Below are positions 31,530 through 42,180 of a DNA stretch of 64,000 bases, piece by piece. Below the pieces are notes generated by a model, which worked only from the letters and a program-made list of their open reading frames with translations, was not told the DNA's origin and searched no databases. Positions within the stretch are counted from its first letter, which is position 1. Every line of letters begins with the position of its first letter. The position numbers and the translations under genes are program-made. Origin of the DNA: Prorocentrum cordatum (Eukaryota > Sar > Dinophyceae > Prorocentrales > Prorocentraceae); contig CAUYUJ010014269.1 of assembly GCA_963575745.1 (NCBI GenBank), forward strand, positions 204,523 through 268,522, given 5' to 3'.

Positions 31530-32325
31530 GAGCTCGATTTGGGCTGGGCTTAGTTGGGCTGGGCTGCGCTGCGGCTGGCTGAACTAAGCGGAGCTCAAAA
31601 TTCGGCTGGGCCTCATATTGTCTGTGTTGGGCTGAACTGGGCTGGCATGGACAGGTCTGGGCAGGACTGAGCCACGCTGAGCGGTAAAGCTGGAGCGCGC
31701 TGGGCTGCGCTGCGTTGTGAGACTGGCTCGCATGGACTGAGATGGACTGAGCTGGGCTCCACTGGACCGGGAGGTGATAAGCTGGGCTGAGTTGGACTAT
31801 GCTGGGCTGGGCTGCATTGAACTGGTTTGGACAGAACTGCGCTACATGATGGAGCTGCACAAGGCTACACTGCACGCAATTGTGATACTTGCTCTGGTGG
31901 ACTGAGCTGGATCGAATTGGGCTAAATTGGACTGATCTGGGCTGAGCTTGGCTGATCAACTGTGAGTTCGATTCAGCTAGACTGGACAGAGATGACTTTG
32001 GCTGGACTGGGCTGAAGTGAACTCGACTCAGCAGACATGAACTTGACCAGGCTGGATTGATCTGGGTTGAGCTGGACGTTTGCCTGGGCTGATCACACAA
32101 CCTGAGCCGGGCCGACGCTGAACAAGGGGAGCTGGGCTGGTCAACTGGATTGATCAGACCCGAGTTAGGCTGACGCTGAACAGCGGGAGCAGGGCTGGCC
32201 ACGAACTGGGCCGGGGCGGGCTGAGCTAAGATGTCCTGGGCCGAGCAGATGTGATCGGGTGGACTGGGCTGGGATGTGCTGAGCTGGACCAAGCGCGACT
32301 GAGCCTGACTCGACATTTGAACGCC
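31530..32325. repeat. Degenerate pentanucleotide array (GGCTG-type)
   Basis: About 800 bp are built from CTGGG, GCTGA, ACTGG and GGCTG words (for example TGGGCTGGGCTGAGTTGGAC). The 5-nt step is clear but few units are identical. Long frames on the minus strand (Ser/Pro/Gln-rich with a recurring SPAQ-like pattern) come from the array. Confidence 0.85.
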
Positions 32326-32329
32326 CGAA

Positions 32330-32514
32330 ATGGGTACGGAAAAAATGGGCACAATGCCCAACAACAAATGCTGTCCTAAACCAACAGCGGCCGCTGTTGG
32401 GCAGGCGGCCTTCTGTCTCGAATGGACACAGGCCGCGGCGACGTGGACAGCGAATCCTGTTCAAAATGAACAGGATCCGCTGTTGGGCAGTGTACCCATT
32501 CTTTCCGTACCCAT
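32330..32514. repeat. 185-bp foldback with a central NotI-type palindrome
   Basis: Arms 32330-32362 and 32482-32514 are inverted copies with 30 of 33 positions matching. Inside lie the perfect 20-bp palindrome CCAACAGCGGCCGCTGTTGG (32381-32400) and a 10-bp stem ATCCTGTTCA/TGAACAGGAT (32454-32476). CCGCTGTTGGGCAG is repeated directly at 32391 and 32477. This is a compact foldback element or a non-coding hairpin gene; no protein motif is present. Confidence 0.9.
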
Positions 32515-32780
32515 GTCGGTCGTCCCGAGAAATGGCCGAGCTGGAATCGTCTGGGATACATGTGGATGGCATGGGATGATCTCTCTGGGCTCAGCCAGCG
32601 CCTGATGCAGACTGCTGAGAGGTGTACTGGGCTGCTCTGGATAGGGATGCACGGACACGGGCTGGACGGAGCTGGACTGCCCAGGACTGAAATGGATTGG
32701 GCCGCGTCGGATCGTCGAGGTGTAGAAATCGAATCCCGCCAGCACTCTGGGCGTAGGTGGTCTACTAAGTTTTCTTCTCC

Positions 32781-32813
32781 AACCCCCTTCTTCCCCTTCG
32801 GGGAGGGGGTTTA
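32781..32813. repeat. CCCC-TTCG-GGGG hairpin repeat, copy 2
   Basis: Identical to 6221-6254 except for one extra G in the second arm. Confidence 0.85.
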
Positions 32814-33800
32814 TCATTGTTCCCCATCAGTATGCACCCCCTCCCCGAGGCGACCGGCGGCCAACCAGAAACCATGAGGCCACCACGCCTGTCGACAAAA
32901 CAATGCAAAACGCACTCTGTCTCCAAATTCGGAGCATGCGCAACGAACCGATGCGCCCCCCTCCACCATCCCTGTCAAAGGTACTACAAAGTACACTTTG
33001 GGGCAAAGTCTGGAGTCATGTTCGTGAGGCCCGCGAGCACTTTGTATTGCTTTTGACAGGGACGGCGGGGGTGTCAGCATATTGTCTGCTGTGCGCAAGG
33101 CTACCAGCTCAAACAAAGAACAATACAACATGCACCTCGCGACTCAATATGGATCATGCGCGGCCACCCCGTGATCACTGTCAAGTGGTCTTTGACAGGG
33201 ATGGCAGGGGTGGTGGCGCATGGCCTATTGTGCGCAGGCCCACCAGACACAATGATTGGCATTGCTGTTCGACAAGGATGGTGGGGGCCGACATGCTTCC
33301 CGATGTGTGCTCTCACGTGACGCACCTGGCGCGGCTGGAGTATGTGGCACACCTGGCGCACGGGGAACGCGTGCCGCATCTGGCGCACCAGGCGCGCCTG
33401 GCACGCTCAGGCCCCAGGGGTGCGTGGCGCGCCTGCCACGCGTGGCGCACCTCGCCCCAGCGTCGCGCACATGGGCTCGGTTTCGGTTCCCAATAGCTGT
33501 CCATCCAAAGACGATCGCTGAGCATGCTCAGGCTCGGGTGCTACTTATGTGTTGGGAGGACGGGTGGGAATGGGCTAGAAGGTTTGCTATCTAGGGGGTG
33601 TCTTGATCACTCTTCATTATTAATATACACCCCCTCCCCCACCCAGCTGGCGGCCAGCCCGGAACCATGCCGACTCCATGCGGGCCCGCCCCCCACCATC
33701 CCTGACAACAAAACGATACAAACCGCACTCTGCCTCCACATTTGGAGCATGCGCGGCCAACACGATGCGGCCCTCTCCCCACCATCACTGTCAGAAGCCC
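32814..33800. repeat. Pair of ~185-bp repeats with recurring GACAGGGATGG words
   Basis: Copy 1 (about 32800-32990) and copy 2 (about 33610-33797) share CACCCCCTCCCC, GGCGGCCA, an ACAAAAC-AT-CAAA block, CGCACTCTG, GGAGCATGCGC and CCACCATC-CTGTCA in order. Between them the word GACAGGGATGG or GACAAGGATGG appears as forward copies near 33055, 33197 and 33275 and inverted copies near 32970, 33693 and 33778. The middle part (33290-33480) is a GGCGCACCTGGCGC-type degenerate array. No gene was recognised. Confidence 0.65.
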
Positions 33801-33807
33801 CCACCCT

Positions 33808-33955
33808 TCTTTGATCGATGTCCTCCAAGATGGTCCCAAGAGCGTCCCTGAAGCTCCCGAGAGCGCCCCAAGAGGCGCCCAGACGGCCCCAAGAAGCCTC
33901 CCCTCAACTCCTCTGGGCATCGTTTCTGGATGGGCTGGTGGGGGCGCGCGAGGCG
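33808..33955. repeat. Head-array-tail repeat family, copy R2
   Basis: The head TTTGATCGATGTCCTCCAAG begins at 33810 and is followed by CCCAAGAG-type units. The tail CATCGTTTCTGGATGGGCTG begins at 33919. It is a short copy with the same boundaries as R1 and R5. Confidence 0.75.
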
Positions 33956-34227
33956 GCAACAACTGGATCGAGCCAGCAGGCGTCGATATCGAATCGGATC
34001 GATCTGATCGAAATGGGCCCTGAGCGGATAGAGAGAACGAATCGGAACGGTTATCCACGAAAGCAGGTCCAAGCCCTAACGGCAGGGCGAGAGACGCCCC
34101 TGCGGGCACGAGAGTCGAATGGGGGGGAAAGGGACGGGAAGGAGGTGGAAGAGGGGGGCAGGAGGACCAAATATGCATCAACGGTGCTGTGGTACACCTT
34201 CCCGTCCAGAGTACTACCTGGATTAAA
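33956..34227. other. AATCGGATCG repeats and spacer
   Basis: Bases 33965-34060 repeat the AATCGGATCGA words and the TGGGCCCTGAG end seen at 30150-30395. The rest is unassigned. Confidence 0.6.
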
Positions 34228-34470
34228 ATGGCCCCCGAGGCTGCCCAGGGCGCCCCACGAGGGCCCCGAGATGTGCCCATGAGTCCCCAAATAGACCCCA
34301 CGAGGCCCCCAAGAGGCCCCCAAGAGGCCCCCAAGAGGCTCCCAAGGGGCCCCAAGGGGCCCCCCAAAGGCACCGAGAACGCCCGAAGAGGCAACTGGGA
34401 CTGCCAAGAGACCCCCAAGACGCCCAAAGAGGACTCCAGGAAACGTTCGAACGAAATCCGAAGAGAATCC
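34228..34470. repeat. 11-nt CCCCAAGAGGC array, copy R3 (no clear head)
   Basis: AGGCCCCCAAG units run with few changes near 34300-34350 and decay toward 34470. The minus strand reads as Gly/Leu/Trp/Ser repeats of the LLGASWGPLG type, which is an artefact of the array. Confidence 0.85.
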
Positions 34471-34504
34471 GAGAGGCATCCAAGAGGCATCTGGCCTTTC
34501 AGCT

Positions 34505-34860
34505 CGCCTTCCTCCTCCTCATCCTCCTCCTCCTCCTCCTCCTCCTCCTCCTCCTCCTCCTCCAATTCCTCCTCCTCCAATTCCTCCTCCTCCTCCTCCT
34601 CCTCCTCCTCCTCCTCCTCCTCCTCCTCCTCCTCCTCCTCTTCCTCCTCCTCCTCCTCCTCCTCCTCCTCCTCCTCCTCCTCCTCCTCCTCCTCCTCCTC
34701 CTCCTCCTCCTCCTCCTCCTCCTTCCTCCTCCTCCTCCTCCTCCTCCTCCCTCCTCCTCCTCCTCCTCCTCCTCCTCCTCCTCCTCCTCCTCCTCCTCCT
34801 CCTTATCCTCCTTATCCTCCTTATCCTCCTTATCCTCCTTCTTCTGCCCCTCGCCCTCGC
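34505..34860. repeat. 355-bp (TCC)n microsatellite
   Basis: The tract is nearly pure TCC with a few TTCC, AATTCC and TTATCC interruptions; (CCTTAT) units end it. It produces poly-Ser, poly-Pro and poly-Arg/Glu frames on both strands. Confidence 0.97.
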
Positions 34861-35099
34861 CCTTCCCCTTCCCCCTCCTCCCGCATCCTCCCCCTCCCCC
34901 CTTTTTCCCCAACACCGAGCTTTGGCCCGTCGAGCTCGCGGACCGACTTGAACAGGGCAAAGGGCGGCGGGGGGCGGAGGGGTGGGGGAGGCGCGGCAAC
35001 AGCAGGGGCATGAGGGCGCTCAGATAGATGTTCAATCCTGCGGACGAGGACGGAAGCTTCCATCGCCGCTAACGTGGATTCCCATACTATCCTTCGCAC

Positions 35100-35768
35100 C
35101 TACCTGGCCATCAGTTCCGAAACGAGAACTCGCGCACGCTCATTTTCTGCAGCTCTGGAAACCCGCGCAACCTCCGTCGCTAACTGGTCGACTGCCTCGC
35201 TACCCGCACACATCCAGCTGGGGAAACGTCGGAACTCTGGGTCGATCGGGGCGACGCGAGAAGCGACTCTCAACGCAACGACTGAACCGACGCGAGCCCT
35301 CATCAGCACGCCGATCTGCCGCCGCAGGGCGGCCATGACACCTGGAGGTTGCTGGAAAAAGCCCGCGGGCCCAACCTCGCGCGGCCTCCTCGTCGTCCGC
35401 GACGCGAACCAAATCTCCAGCCGAGGGCCTGATGGCGAGCTCCAACCCCTGAGAGTCTCCCCGACTGGCGTTCGCCCGTCGACGACCAAAGCCCTGCGCT
35501 CGAACGGCGTATTGGCAAATAAAAAAATAGCACGGCGCACTGTCGCCGGACAGCTGATGCGATACGAAATTCCGCGAACACACATCGGTTCCACCTGCGA
35601 GGACACGCGGGGAGGAGGAGGAGGAGGAGGAGGAGGAGGAGGAGGAGAAGGGACGAGGGGAGGAGGAAGAGCGCCAAAAACAATCAGAGCACGCCTGCTG
35701 GCAAAAGCGAATATACGCTGGAAGCCCATTGCTGTTTGGGTATCCTTCTCTTCCTTTTGTGCGCCCAT
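35100..35768 (-). CDS. 222-codon frame of unknown function, low support
   Basis: The frame begins at 35768 and ends in TAG at 35100. A poly-Pro run (GGA tract at 35610-35650) interrupts it. The C-terminal half is more protein-like (VMAALRRQIGVLMRARVGSV, AVDQLATEVARVSRAAENER, ARVLVSELMAR) and could form helices. It overlaps the 3' end of LINE remnant D, so its N-terminal part is at least partly relic sequence. I do not recognise it. Confidence 0.25.
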   Translation of the reverse strand: MGAQKEEKDTQTAMGFQRIFAFASRRALIVFGALPPPLVPSPPPPPPPPPPPPRVSSQVEPMCVRGISYRISCPATVRRAIFLFANTPFERRALVVDGRTPVGETLRGWSSPSGPRLEIWFASRTTRRPREVGPAGFFQQPPGVMAALRRQIGVLMRARVGSVVALRVASRVAPIDPEFRRFPSWMCAGSEAVDQLATEVARVSRAAENERARVLVSELMAR

Positions 35769-36430
35769 CGCCTAGGCAGCCTTGTGCCAGGCTCACACGT
35801 AAGGAACTCGAGGATATTATTTTCCGGGAGTGCCGAAATCTTCCTATACAAATTCATATGCCGATCACGGGGCGTCTCGCTCAGTGAAGGTTCTTGCGCA
35901 CGCTCTTGGACTTCATTGTTAGAAATTCTGGACACGCACGCAGACGGAATTCTGAAAATACTTTGCAGACATTGCACATGGAAGCTGTCTAAACGGGCTC
36001 TGTCCGCTTGCAATGACCAAACAGTCTCGAAATCATACAGCAGCTTGGGCAAGATAGTTGCTTTATACAATTGGATTCTCCCGTCACACACACACACGTA
36101 CACACGCGCCCACCGGCCCGGAAGCCATCCCTACGCGGGAGGCGCGGCGGAGCCTCGGCTCCGGCCCTCCGGTCGCGGCATATATTAGAGCGCGACCAAC
36201 AGTGAGACAAAGCTTTGAGTAGAGACTTGTCTTCGCCAATTCTCCGCGTGATTTCAGGTTTCGCCGAGCATTTTACATTCAATCACCCTCCTAAGTACAC
36301 CGCTTGCTCCACTATTTTCAGCGGCGCGCCGGCGGGAGAAAGCAAAGTACCAGTGTTATGTGCACGCACGCATACCGTTTTATTCCAATTCAGATCCAAG
36401 CCATATCTCGCGTCTTCGTCAACGGCCGTC
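35684..36430 (-). mobile_element. Element D: LINE reverse-transcriptase C-terminal fragment
   Basis: Just upstream of 36282 the minus strand reads YGLDLNWNKTVCVRAHNT and LKIVEQAVYLGG, then a stop. Frame 36282-35989 continues EITRRIGEDKSLLKALSHCW. After about 100 bp holding an AC microsatellite, frame 36103-35684 resumes with YKATILPKLLYDFETVW, LDSFHVQCLQSIFRIP, SRISNNEVQERA and AHKRKRRIPKQQWASSVYSL. These are the palm end, thumb and connection of a LINE RT. The catalytic aspartates are not present in this fragment. It is a 5'-truncated, broken copy, as is usual for LINE insertions. Confidence 0.75.
36085..36098. repeat. Short AC microsatellite inside element D
   Basis: A CACACACACACAC run lies in roughly 100 bp that interrupts the RT match between SHCWSRSNI and YKATILPKLL. 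The same insert contains the palindromic GGAGCCTCGGCTCC. Confidence 0.8.
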
Positions 36431-36515
36431 AGTGGCCCGAAAAAAGACGGGACTCGGCGCGAGCGGCGAAGGAAAGACAGCGGCCGGCACTCCGATCCCG
36501 ACCCCGCGCACGCGC

Positions 36516-36998
36516 TCAGCTCCTGCGCCCGCGCCCCCAGACGCGCCCCCGAACGCGCGCGGAGGTCTGTGGGGCGACCCGCGCCCCCGGGCCCCAGGGC
36601 GCAGCCCGTCGGCGCAAAGGCCCAGGCAAAATCAACTTTTCTGCAGAAAGACTAGGAGGGGGGGCGAGGAGGGGGGCAGAAGTCCAGCTGAAAGGAGCCA
36701 GCCCTCGATGCCAGAGCGGCGCCTCCGCCCCCGCCCCGCGCTGCGCCACGGCATCGGGAAGCAGGTCTGCCGATTGCGAGGAAGCGGGGCGATCGCACTT
36801 GCTGAGGCACAGCCAGCGCCGACGCAGCGGGGTCTCTGGAACGGAGCCTCGATTTGCCAACTTGCAGCGAGGGCATTCGCTGGCGGAAATGAGACCTTCG
36901 CACAACTTGCTATCCTCCATCCAACGCCCCCCCGCGGCAATGTAGGGCATGGCGTCTGCCGTCTGCCCGCCGTGCCCTGCTCCCTCTGGCTGTCGCAA
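36516..36998 (-). pseudogene. C-terminal Cys-rich region of element E
   Basis: The frame reads YIAAGGRWMEDSKLCEGLIS and ASECPRCKLANRG, then RRRWLCLSKCD and DAVAQRGAGAEAPLWHRGLA. The CxxC pair followed by a W-x-C element matches the knuckle after LINE RT domains. Overlapping frames upstream (37694-37062) carry FRVWNAVGGDLEAIAPSW, which looks like the connection segment. Confidence 0.5.
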
Positions 36999-37982
36999 AA
37001 TAAATGCGAAGCGAAGAAATTGCCCGCCCCTCCATATAGACCTGGCCCGCAGAAGTGCGACTCAGCAGCCGCCCGCTGCCGCAAAGTCAAAGCGCCCTGA
37101 AGATCCTCGAGCGAGCCTCGGGCCGCGTCGATCGAGACCAAAGCATCGGATGGCCACTTGAAAATCATAGACTCCTTCAGGGAATGGCCGACCCCTCCAA
37201 TCGCCGGGGGCCGCGGGAGCCCATCCGGCCAACGACAGATGCGCAACGACAGCTGACACTGGGCCTCCAACATGTCTTGAACGCCAGCTGGGCGCAATGG
37301 CTTCCAAATCGCCCCCGACGGCGTTCCAAACGCGAAACATATCCATATTAGACCGCGGGGGCCGACTCAAGCAGCCGAGCCAATTCTTCGTGCGTGACGC
37401 GGGCAGGACAGCCCCAGGACCTCGGCTAGGGGCCCGCAAGTCCAGGTGAGTAGTCAGACACTTGCCTTTGTTCCCCCGAACCAGAGACAGCTTCCAATCA
37501 TTGCCTGAGGCGACGAAGCTGATGGCCCATGACCCCATAGATCTCCCAACCGCGATTAGAACACGCCTGCCAGCCAGCAAGTTCGATTTTCTTGGAGCGA
37601 GGTGCCTCCTGGCAGCTCGGGCGCGCGACTTCAACTTGCAATGCTGGGCCACGCCCTTCGCAGCGCGCCGCCTCCTCGCCCGCGCGCCCCCCACGCCCGA
37701 GCCAATGCCCAGCTGCGGAACCTGCGGGGCAACTTTGACAGTGATGCCTGGGCGCCTTCAACAAGTGGCGGCCCCCTTGGCTGCGGAATGCTCTGGAAGC
37801 GCGTCCGTCTGCCAGCTGAGGGCTGCGCTCGCCCCTCGAACTGCCGCTGGCTGGGGCATAGAACCGCGGGTCGAACCGCGGCCCGACGCGACCCCAAACT
37901 CTGCAACATCAAATCGTCAATCCGAATTCTTTGTGCAGCGGAAGACGGGGCCTGCAACTAACGCCACGCGACATACATGCAC

Positions 37983-37993
37983 ATATATATATA

Positions 37994-38075
<82 letters not shown>

Positions 38076-38112
38076 GTTACACAAGTGTGTATGTATGTAT
38101 ATATATATATAT
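37983..38112. repeat. (TA)n microsatellite inside element E RT
   Basis: About 130 bp of AT alternation with short interruptions (GTGT, ATAC, GTTACACAAGTG). The RT match stops at about 38130 on one side and reappears in other frames on the other side. Confidence 0.95.
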
Positions 38113-38129
38113 CGCGGCAGCGTGCGAAG

Positions 38130-38830
38130 CGGGCCGCATTCCGAAGCCCCAGGACAATAATACATATGGCTGGAGCGCTCGACCGTTGGCACAGCTCTGG
38201 CTAGGAGCACGGGGCGCCATGCATTGCTGCAGCTCCAAAGCCAGCATGACCGGCGGAAAGCCCAGGCGCACTGCGACATCCACCAGGATATCCCACATGA
38301 TAGTATCGTAGAACCCGTTGCTGTCCAGTATAGCTCGGCTAAATGAAATACCAAATCGCACGCGCACTCCAGCATCAAATACCCCGCGAAGCACTTCTCG
38401 TAAAGCCGAGTTGCCCACAATAGCCGCGCCCCTAGCTGGGGGGCGTCTGCGACGACCAAAGCATGGCGCGATGGTCTCTGGATAACGACCATGGCCTACA
38501 CACCATACGCATCATCCTGATCACTCTATCCCCACCCGGATTCTCCGCTAAACACTTACCTAATACCGCTAATACCTGCCAGGGCCGCGTGAGCGCCTGC
38601 TCACATGCTGCGAAGAAACCGAACAAGAACTGCAATGTTGAATCTGGCAACCTCTCAAAGTCGAGAGGCGTAAACAAATCGACGCCAAGACCAGTCGATG
38701 GCAGCGCTCTACGCAGCGCCGACCGCAGATCTTCAACGGCGAGCTCGGGCATCTCCGAGGAGAGCGTCCCACCTCGGATGCGCCCGATGAGTTCGACGAC
38801 CTGCTGATGCGTGACTGGTAGCGACACCAC
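38130..38830 (-). pseudogene. Reverse transcriptase fingers and palm of element E
   Basis: Frame 38830-38432 shows GLGVDLFTPLDFERLP, WQVLAVLGKCLAENPGGDRV and [12 protein letters not shown], the usual first RT blocks. Frame 38418-38077 shows [32 protein letters not shown] and a weak [15 protein letters not shown] where an AGC/QGC motif is expected. The YxDD block was not found. LINE RT identity is by motif order. Confidence 0.6.
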
Positions 38831-38849
38831 AGGCTGTGACAGTTCTCTG

Positions 38850-39646
38850 CCTTGGCATCCTTGATATCGGCTAGGTTGAAAAGCCGAGTCCCCTTGTGGG
38901 GGAACTCGTGATCAGGCGCTGGTTCGGAGCGAAAGCTCCGAAATACTTGGCCTTGACTGCTGCCATCTACGATCCGCTCTTGAAGCTGATGTAGTGGGCG
39001 ACGCATTGCCTTGCGCTGAGCTCGCGTGGCAATGCGTTCTGACCATGCCCCAAATTCCCCGAGGAAAACGAATACCATGGGAACCCAAGCTGCCGAGGTG
39101 ACGAGTCCAAGCTTCTGGCGATGGCTCGAGCTCGTGCTGCATTCTGGCCGCGTGCGCATCATTAACTATGTCCTCCGATGAATCACGCGTGCATGAGCTC
39201 CCCGACATGCGTTCCTCCATTGTCCCGCTGGCGATGCTTGATAAGCCTCGCGAGAACAATCGACACCCTAGCCCTAGCCCGCCGCGCGGATACCCTGTCC
39301 GCGCGCGGAACCTCGCGACATTTCTGAGCTTGCCGAACCGCTTGCTGGACGCGCCCGGCTCCTCAGCCCGAGATCGACCATGAAACTGGTGGTCGTGGGG
39401 GTCGGCGTAATGGCGCGCAGACATCGCCCTTCCCGGATTCTGAACCCACGCTGCAGACAAACTGCTGATGCCCAGAACATGACGACCCACAGCTCGACGC
39501 GCAAGAGAGGCAGACACAATTGGCGCGACATCGCAAGAAACCTGAAGCACAAACGCAAACTTAAACCCAATGGCGACACGGGGTGGAGTCAGGAATGGAG
39601 GAGGAGGGGCTGGAAGGCGCAACCGTCGCGTCGGCGCCTGCCCCAC
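38850..39646 (-). pseudogene. Linker between endonuclease and RT of element E
   Basis: Frame 39162-38569 contains WVPMVFVFLGEFGAWSERIA, TRAQRKAMRRPLHQLQERI and RSEPAPDHEFPHKGT, typical of the segment between endonuclease and RT. Neighbouring frames carry the preceding part. No catalytic motif is expected here. Confidence 0.4.
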
Positions 39647-39850
39647 CGGCCCTCGCGGGGGGGCCCAAGGGGTTCGGGGGGGTCTTGCGAATTATGCCAA
39701 CCATAATGCCTCTCATCTCCCTGGCCAAGCTCAACGTCGGGAGGCAAATGCTTCTCGCCACCCAAGAGCGCCGGATTCAAATCGAAGGGGGCAGACCTGG
39801 CCTGGGACATGGGGGCTGCTGCACCTCCCCTGTCCTGCGGGCCAAGCAAA

Positions 39851-40915
39851 TCACATAATAATTAATCGCAGACAGTTCTGAAAGCTTTGACCGCCTGCTG
39901 CCACGCCGATCTTGCTTCCTTTCGCTGGATCTGCTGCTAACCTGGGGAAGGGCCCCTGGCCGACTAGCCCGAGGCAGCGCGCTCGGGAGCTGGAGAGCCC
40001 GAGCGAAGAGAAAACGACCGCTGCCTGCCAGCGGAACCACATGTCCGCAATGCGTGCCCCATGACACGTCAAGCTTGGCGCGCGCGGCAGGGATGCAGAG
40101 CTGGCCGAACTGCTCGCGACGATATAATCCACGTGACTGCTACCTGTGCCAGTGACGCAGTTGGCCTCGATATCTGCTGTCATGGCCACCGCATTGAGAC
40201 TACCTAGGAACTTACAGTCGTCGAGCTGAGATGGGGCCAACTTAAAACCGCCCATGATGAGCCGGAGAAGCGATCGCGCAGACAGGAGAGCCCCGCGACG
40301 AGTCAGCCGCCTGGCGTTCTCCCCCGAACAACCTCGGGCATGCAGTCCATAAAGAACGAGGGCCGCCGGACATCCACGCACGTGCAAAGTGATGGGGGGG
40401 GGGTCGTCGAGGGCATCGCAGGCGGCAGCCGCGCTCGGGGTACAGCTCGGGGTCGCCAGCGCAGCGCGCCTGCCGATGCTCTTCAACAAAACGGGCTCCC
40501 CCGTCCTCGTTAGCCCCGGGGGCGCGCAAGCCAGGCGCTTCTTTTCCCGACGGACAAGCTCGGTTAAAACATCGCGGCGGTAAAAGGCTCTCGCCTCTTT
40601 TGTCCGCTTGGCCGCGGAGGCCCCATCGACGCGGGTTCCGAGGAACCCCCGGGCCTGGAACCGAGAGGCGCTCCCCTGCAAAAACTTGAAAGCCCGTGGC
40701 CTGTCAAGGCCCAGCAAGACGACCGGCGCGCTGACCCCCCGCCCCCTTCGCGACAAGAGGTGCGTCGCGCATGCGTCGCCCGTGCGTCGGCCGCCGAAAA
40801 AGCCAGCCGCCCTCTCGAACGCGCACGTCGCCCTCGCAAGGGGGCAATTTGGTGAGTGCGTCGCCAGCGCGGCGGACGCCCGCGGGGCGGATCGCACGCG
40901 CGTCGCCCGCTCCAC
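39851..40915 (-). pseudogene. Endonuclease-like region of element E
   Basis: Residues 221-226 of the 354-codon frame read MGGFKL, at the position of GDFN, and are followed by APSQLDDCKFLGSL and TGTGSSHVDYIVASSS (about 255-270), the usual S-x-V/I-D-Y block. Loss of both Asp and Asn in the first motif predicts no nicking activity. The N-terminal 200 residues are Ala/Arg-rich and uncertain. Confidence 0.5.
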
Positions 40916-41880
40916 GGCCGCTGAAAAGGCCAGTCGCCCACGCTGCGGCCCTCTCGGCGACGAAGATGGCGGCCGCTGGGCTACCTCAGCAGATCAGCAA
41001 ATCCCTCTAACATTACAAATGCAGCGATGCTGCTGAACGCACCCCGGCGCTAGGCCAGCAGGTCCCCGCAGCCGCCGTCGCAGCCGCCGCGACCGCCGCC
41101 AGCGCCAAAACTACCACCGCCACGATCACCACAAATGGATGCGACCGCAACCACATCCACCTCGACGATTACGACCAATACCATTTACCGCCATCACCAC
41201 CACCACGACCACCACGCTTCTCGCGACCACCAGAACGATCGACACCAGCACGATCACCGACGCGACCACCACCAGCCCACCCACCACCAGCGGCACGACC
41301 ACCGCCAGCGCGACCAAGGCAACGAACGCGACCATGACCATGATCACCGACATGACCCTTACAGAAGCACCCGCCCACTCCGCCCCCCCCCCTTCCCCCC
41401 CATTCCCCTGCCGGGGCGCCCTTGCCGCCGCGCCCGCCTCGTGCCCCTGCCCCCCCCTCCTTTTCTCCCCGTAATCTTCCTCTTCCACCGCCAACGGCGG
41501 GGCCGCTCGCGGAAGGCGGGGGCGCCGCTCGCGGCGACGCGCCGCGGTCGCGGAAGGGGGGCCGAAGGAGAAAAAGACAATGAAGAGGGACACGGCGGGG
41601 CAAGGGGGGAAGAGAAAAAAAAAAACAACGGGGGTGGTGGGGGGGGGACAGACTGAGGGAGGCCGGTAGCAAGGAAGAGAAGGGAGGAGAGAGGGAGACG
41701 AGGCAGGAGGGAGGACGCAAGAGGAGCAATGACGAAAGAGGAGGGGCGACGAGGAAGGAAAAGGGAAGGAACAGGGGCAAACACCGCCCTTCCTGGCGAA
41801 ATGGAGGACGCAGCCGCCGCCACTTGTGAACAGCGCAAGCACGGCGGGCCGACGGCCGTTGCGCATTATTGTTCGGAGAA
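40916..41880. other. CAC/GAC-rich and mixed spacer, no supported gene
   Basis: Bases 41150-41370 are degenerate ACC/GAC/CAC repeats on the plus strand. Around 40755-40980 a GCGTCGCCCG, GGCCGC-GAAAA-GCCAG segment occurs twice. Long frames on both strands come from these repeats. Confidence 0.5.
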
Positions 41881-42180
41881 ATGCTAGGGGCGGGCAAAGT
41901 CGCGACCGCGTCGCGCATGCGTCGCGCGTGCGTCGCGCGTGCTTCGCGCGTGCGTCGCGCGTGCGTCGCGCTTGCTTCGCGCGCGTGGCGCGTGCGTCGC
42001 GCGTGCGTCGCGCGGGTCGCTCGTGCGTCGCGCGCTGGCAGGGGTGCGTCGCGCGCGGGTCGGGGCGCGTCGCGCGAGCATCGCGCGCGCCGCGCGTGCG
42101 TCGCGCGCGCGTCGCACGAGCGTCGCTCGGGTCGTTCGCGCGTCGCGCGCAGGTCGCGCGCGAATCGCTCGAAGGGCGCC
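41881..42180. repeat. 11-nt GCGTCGCGCGT minisatellite
   Basis: GCGTCGCGCGT units repeat with regular 11-nt spacing to about 42010, then decay with GGTCGCTCGT-type variants. Because three units make 33 nt, the frames read as 11-residue Arg/Ala/Ser/Val repeats. No protein is implied. Confidence 0.9.

Larger units (their letters stand above)
36516..40915 (-). mobile_element. Element E: decayed LINE-like retrotransposon
   Basis: Minus-strand order is endonuclease end (40915-39851), a linker (39646-38850), RT fingers and palm (38830-38077), and a Cys knuckle region (36998-36516). Several frames are used and a TA microsatellite splits the RT. Sequence motifs differ from elements B, C and D, so it is a fourth LINE family or a distant member. 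Confidence 0.65.

Noticed and set aside
34189-35035. Ser-rich and Arg-rich proteins of 178-274 residues
   Set aside because: They are translations of the (TCC)n microsatellite and the 11-nt array.
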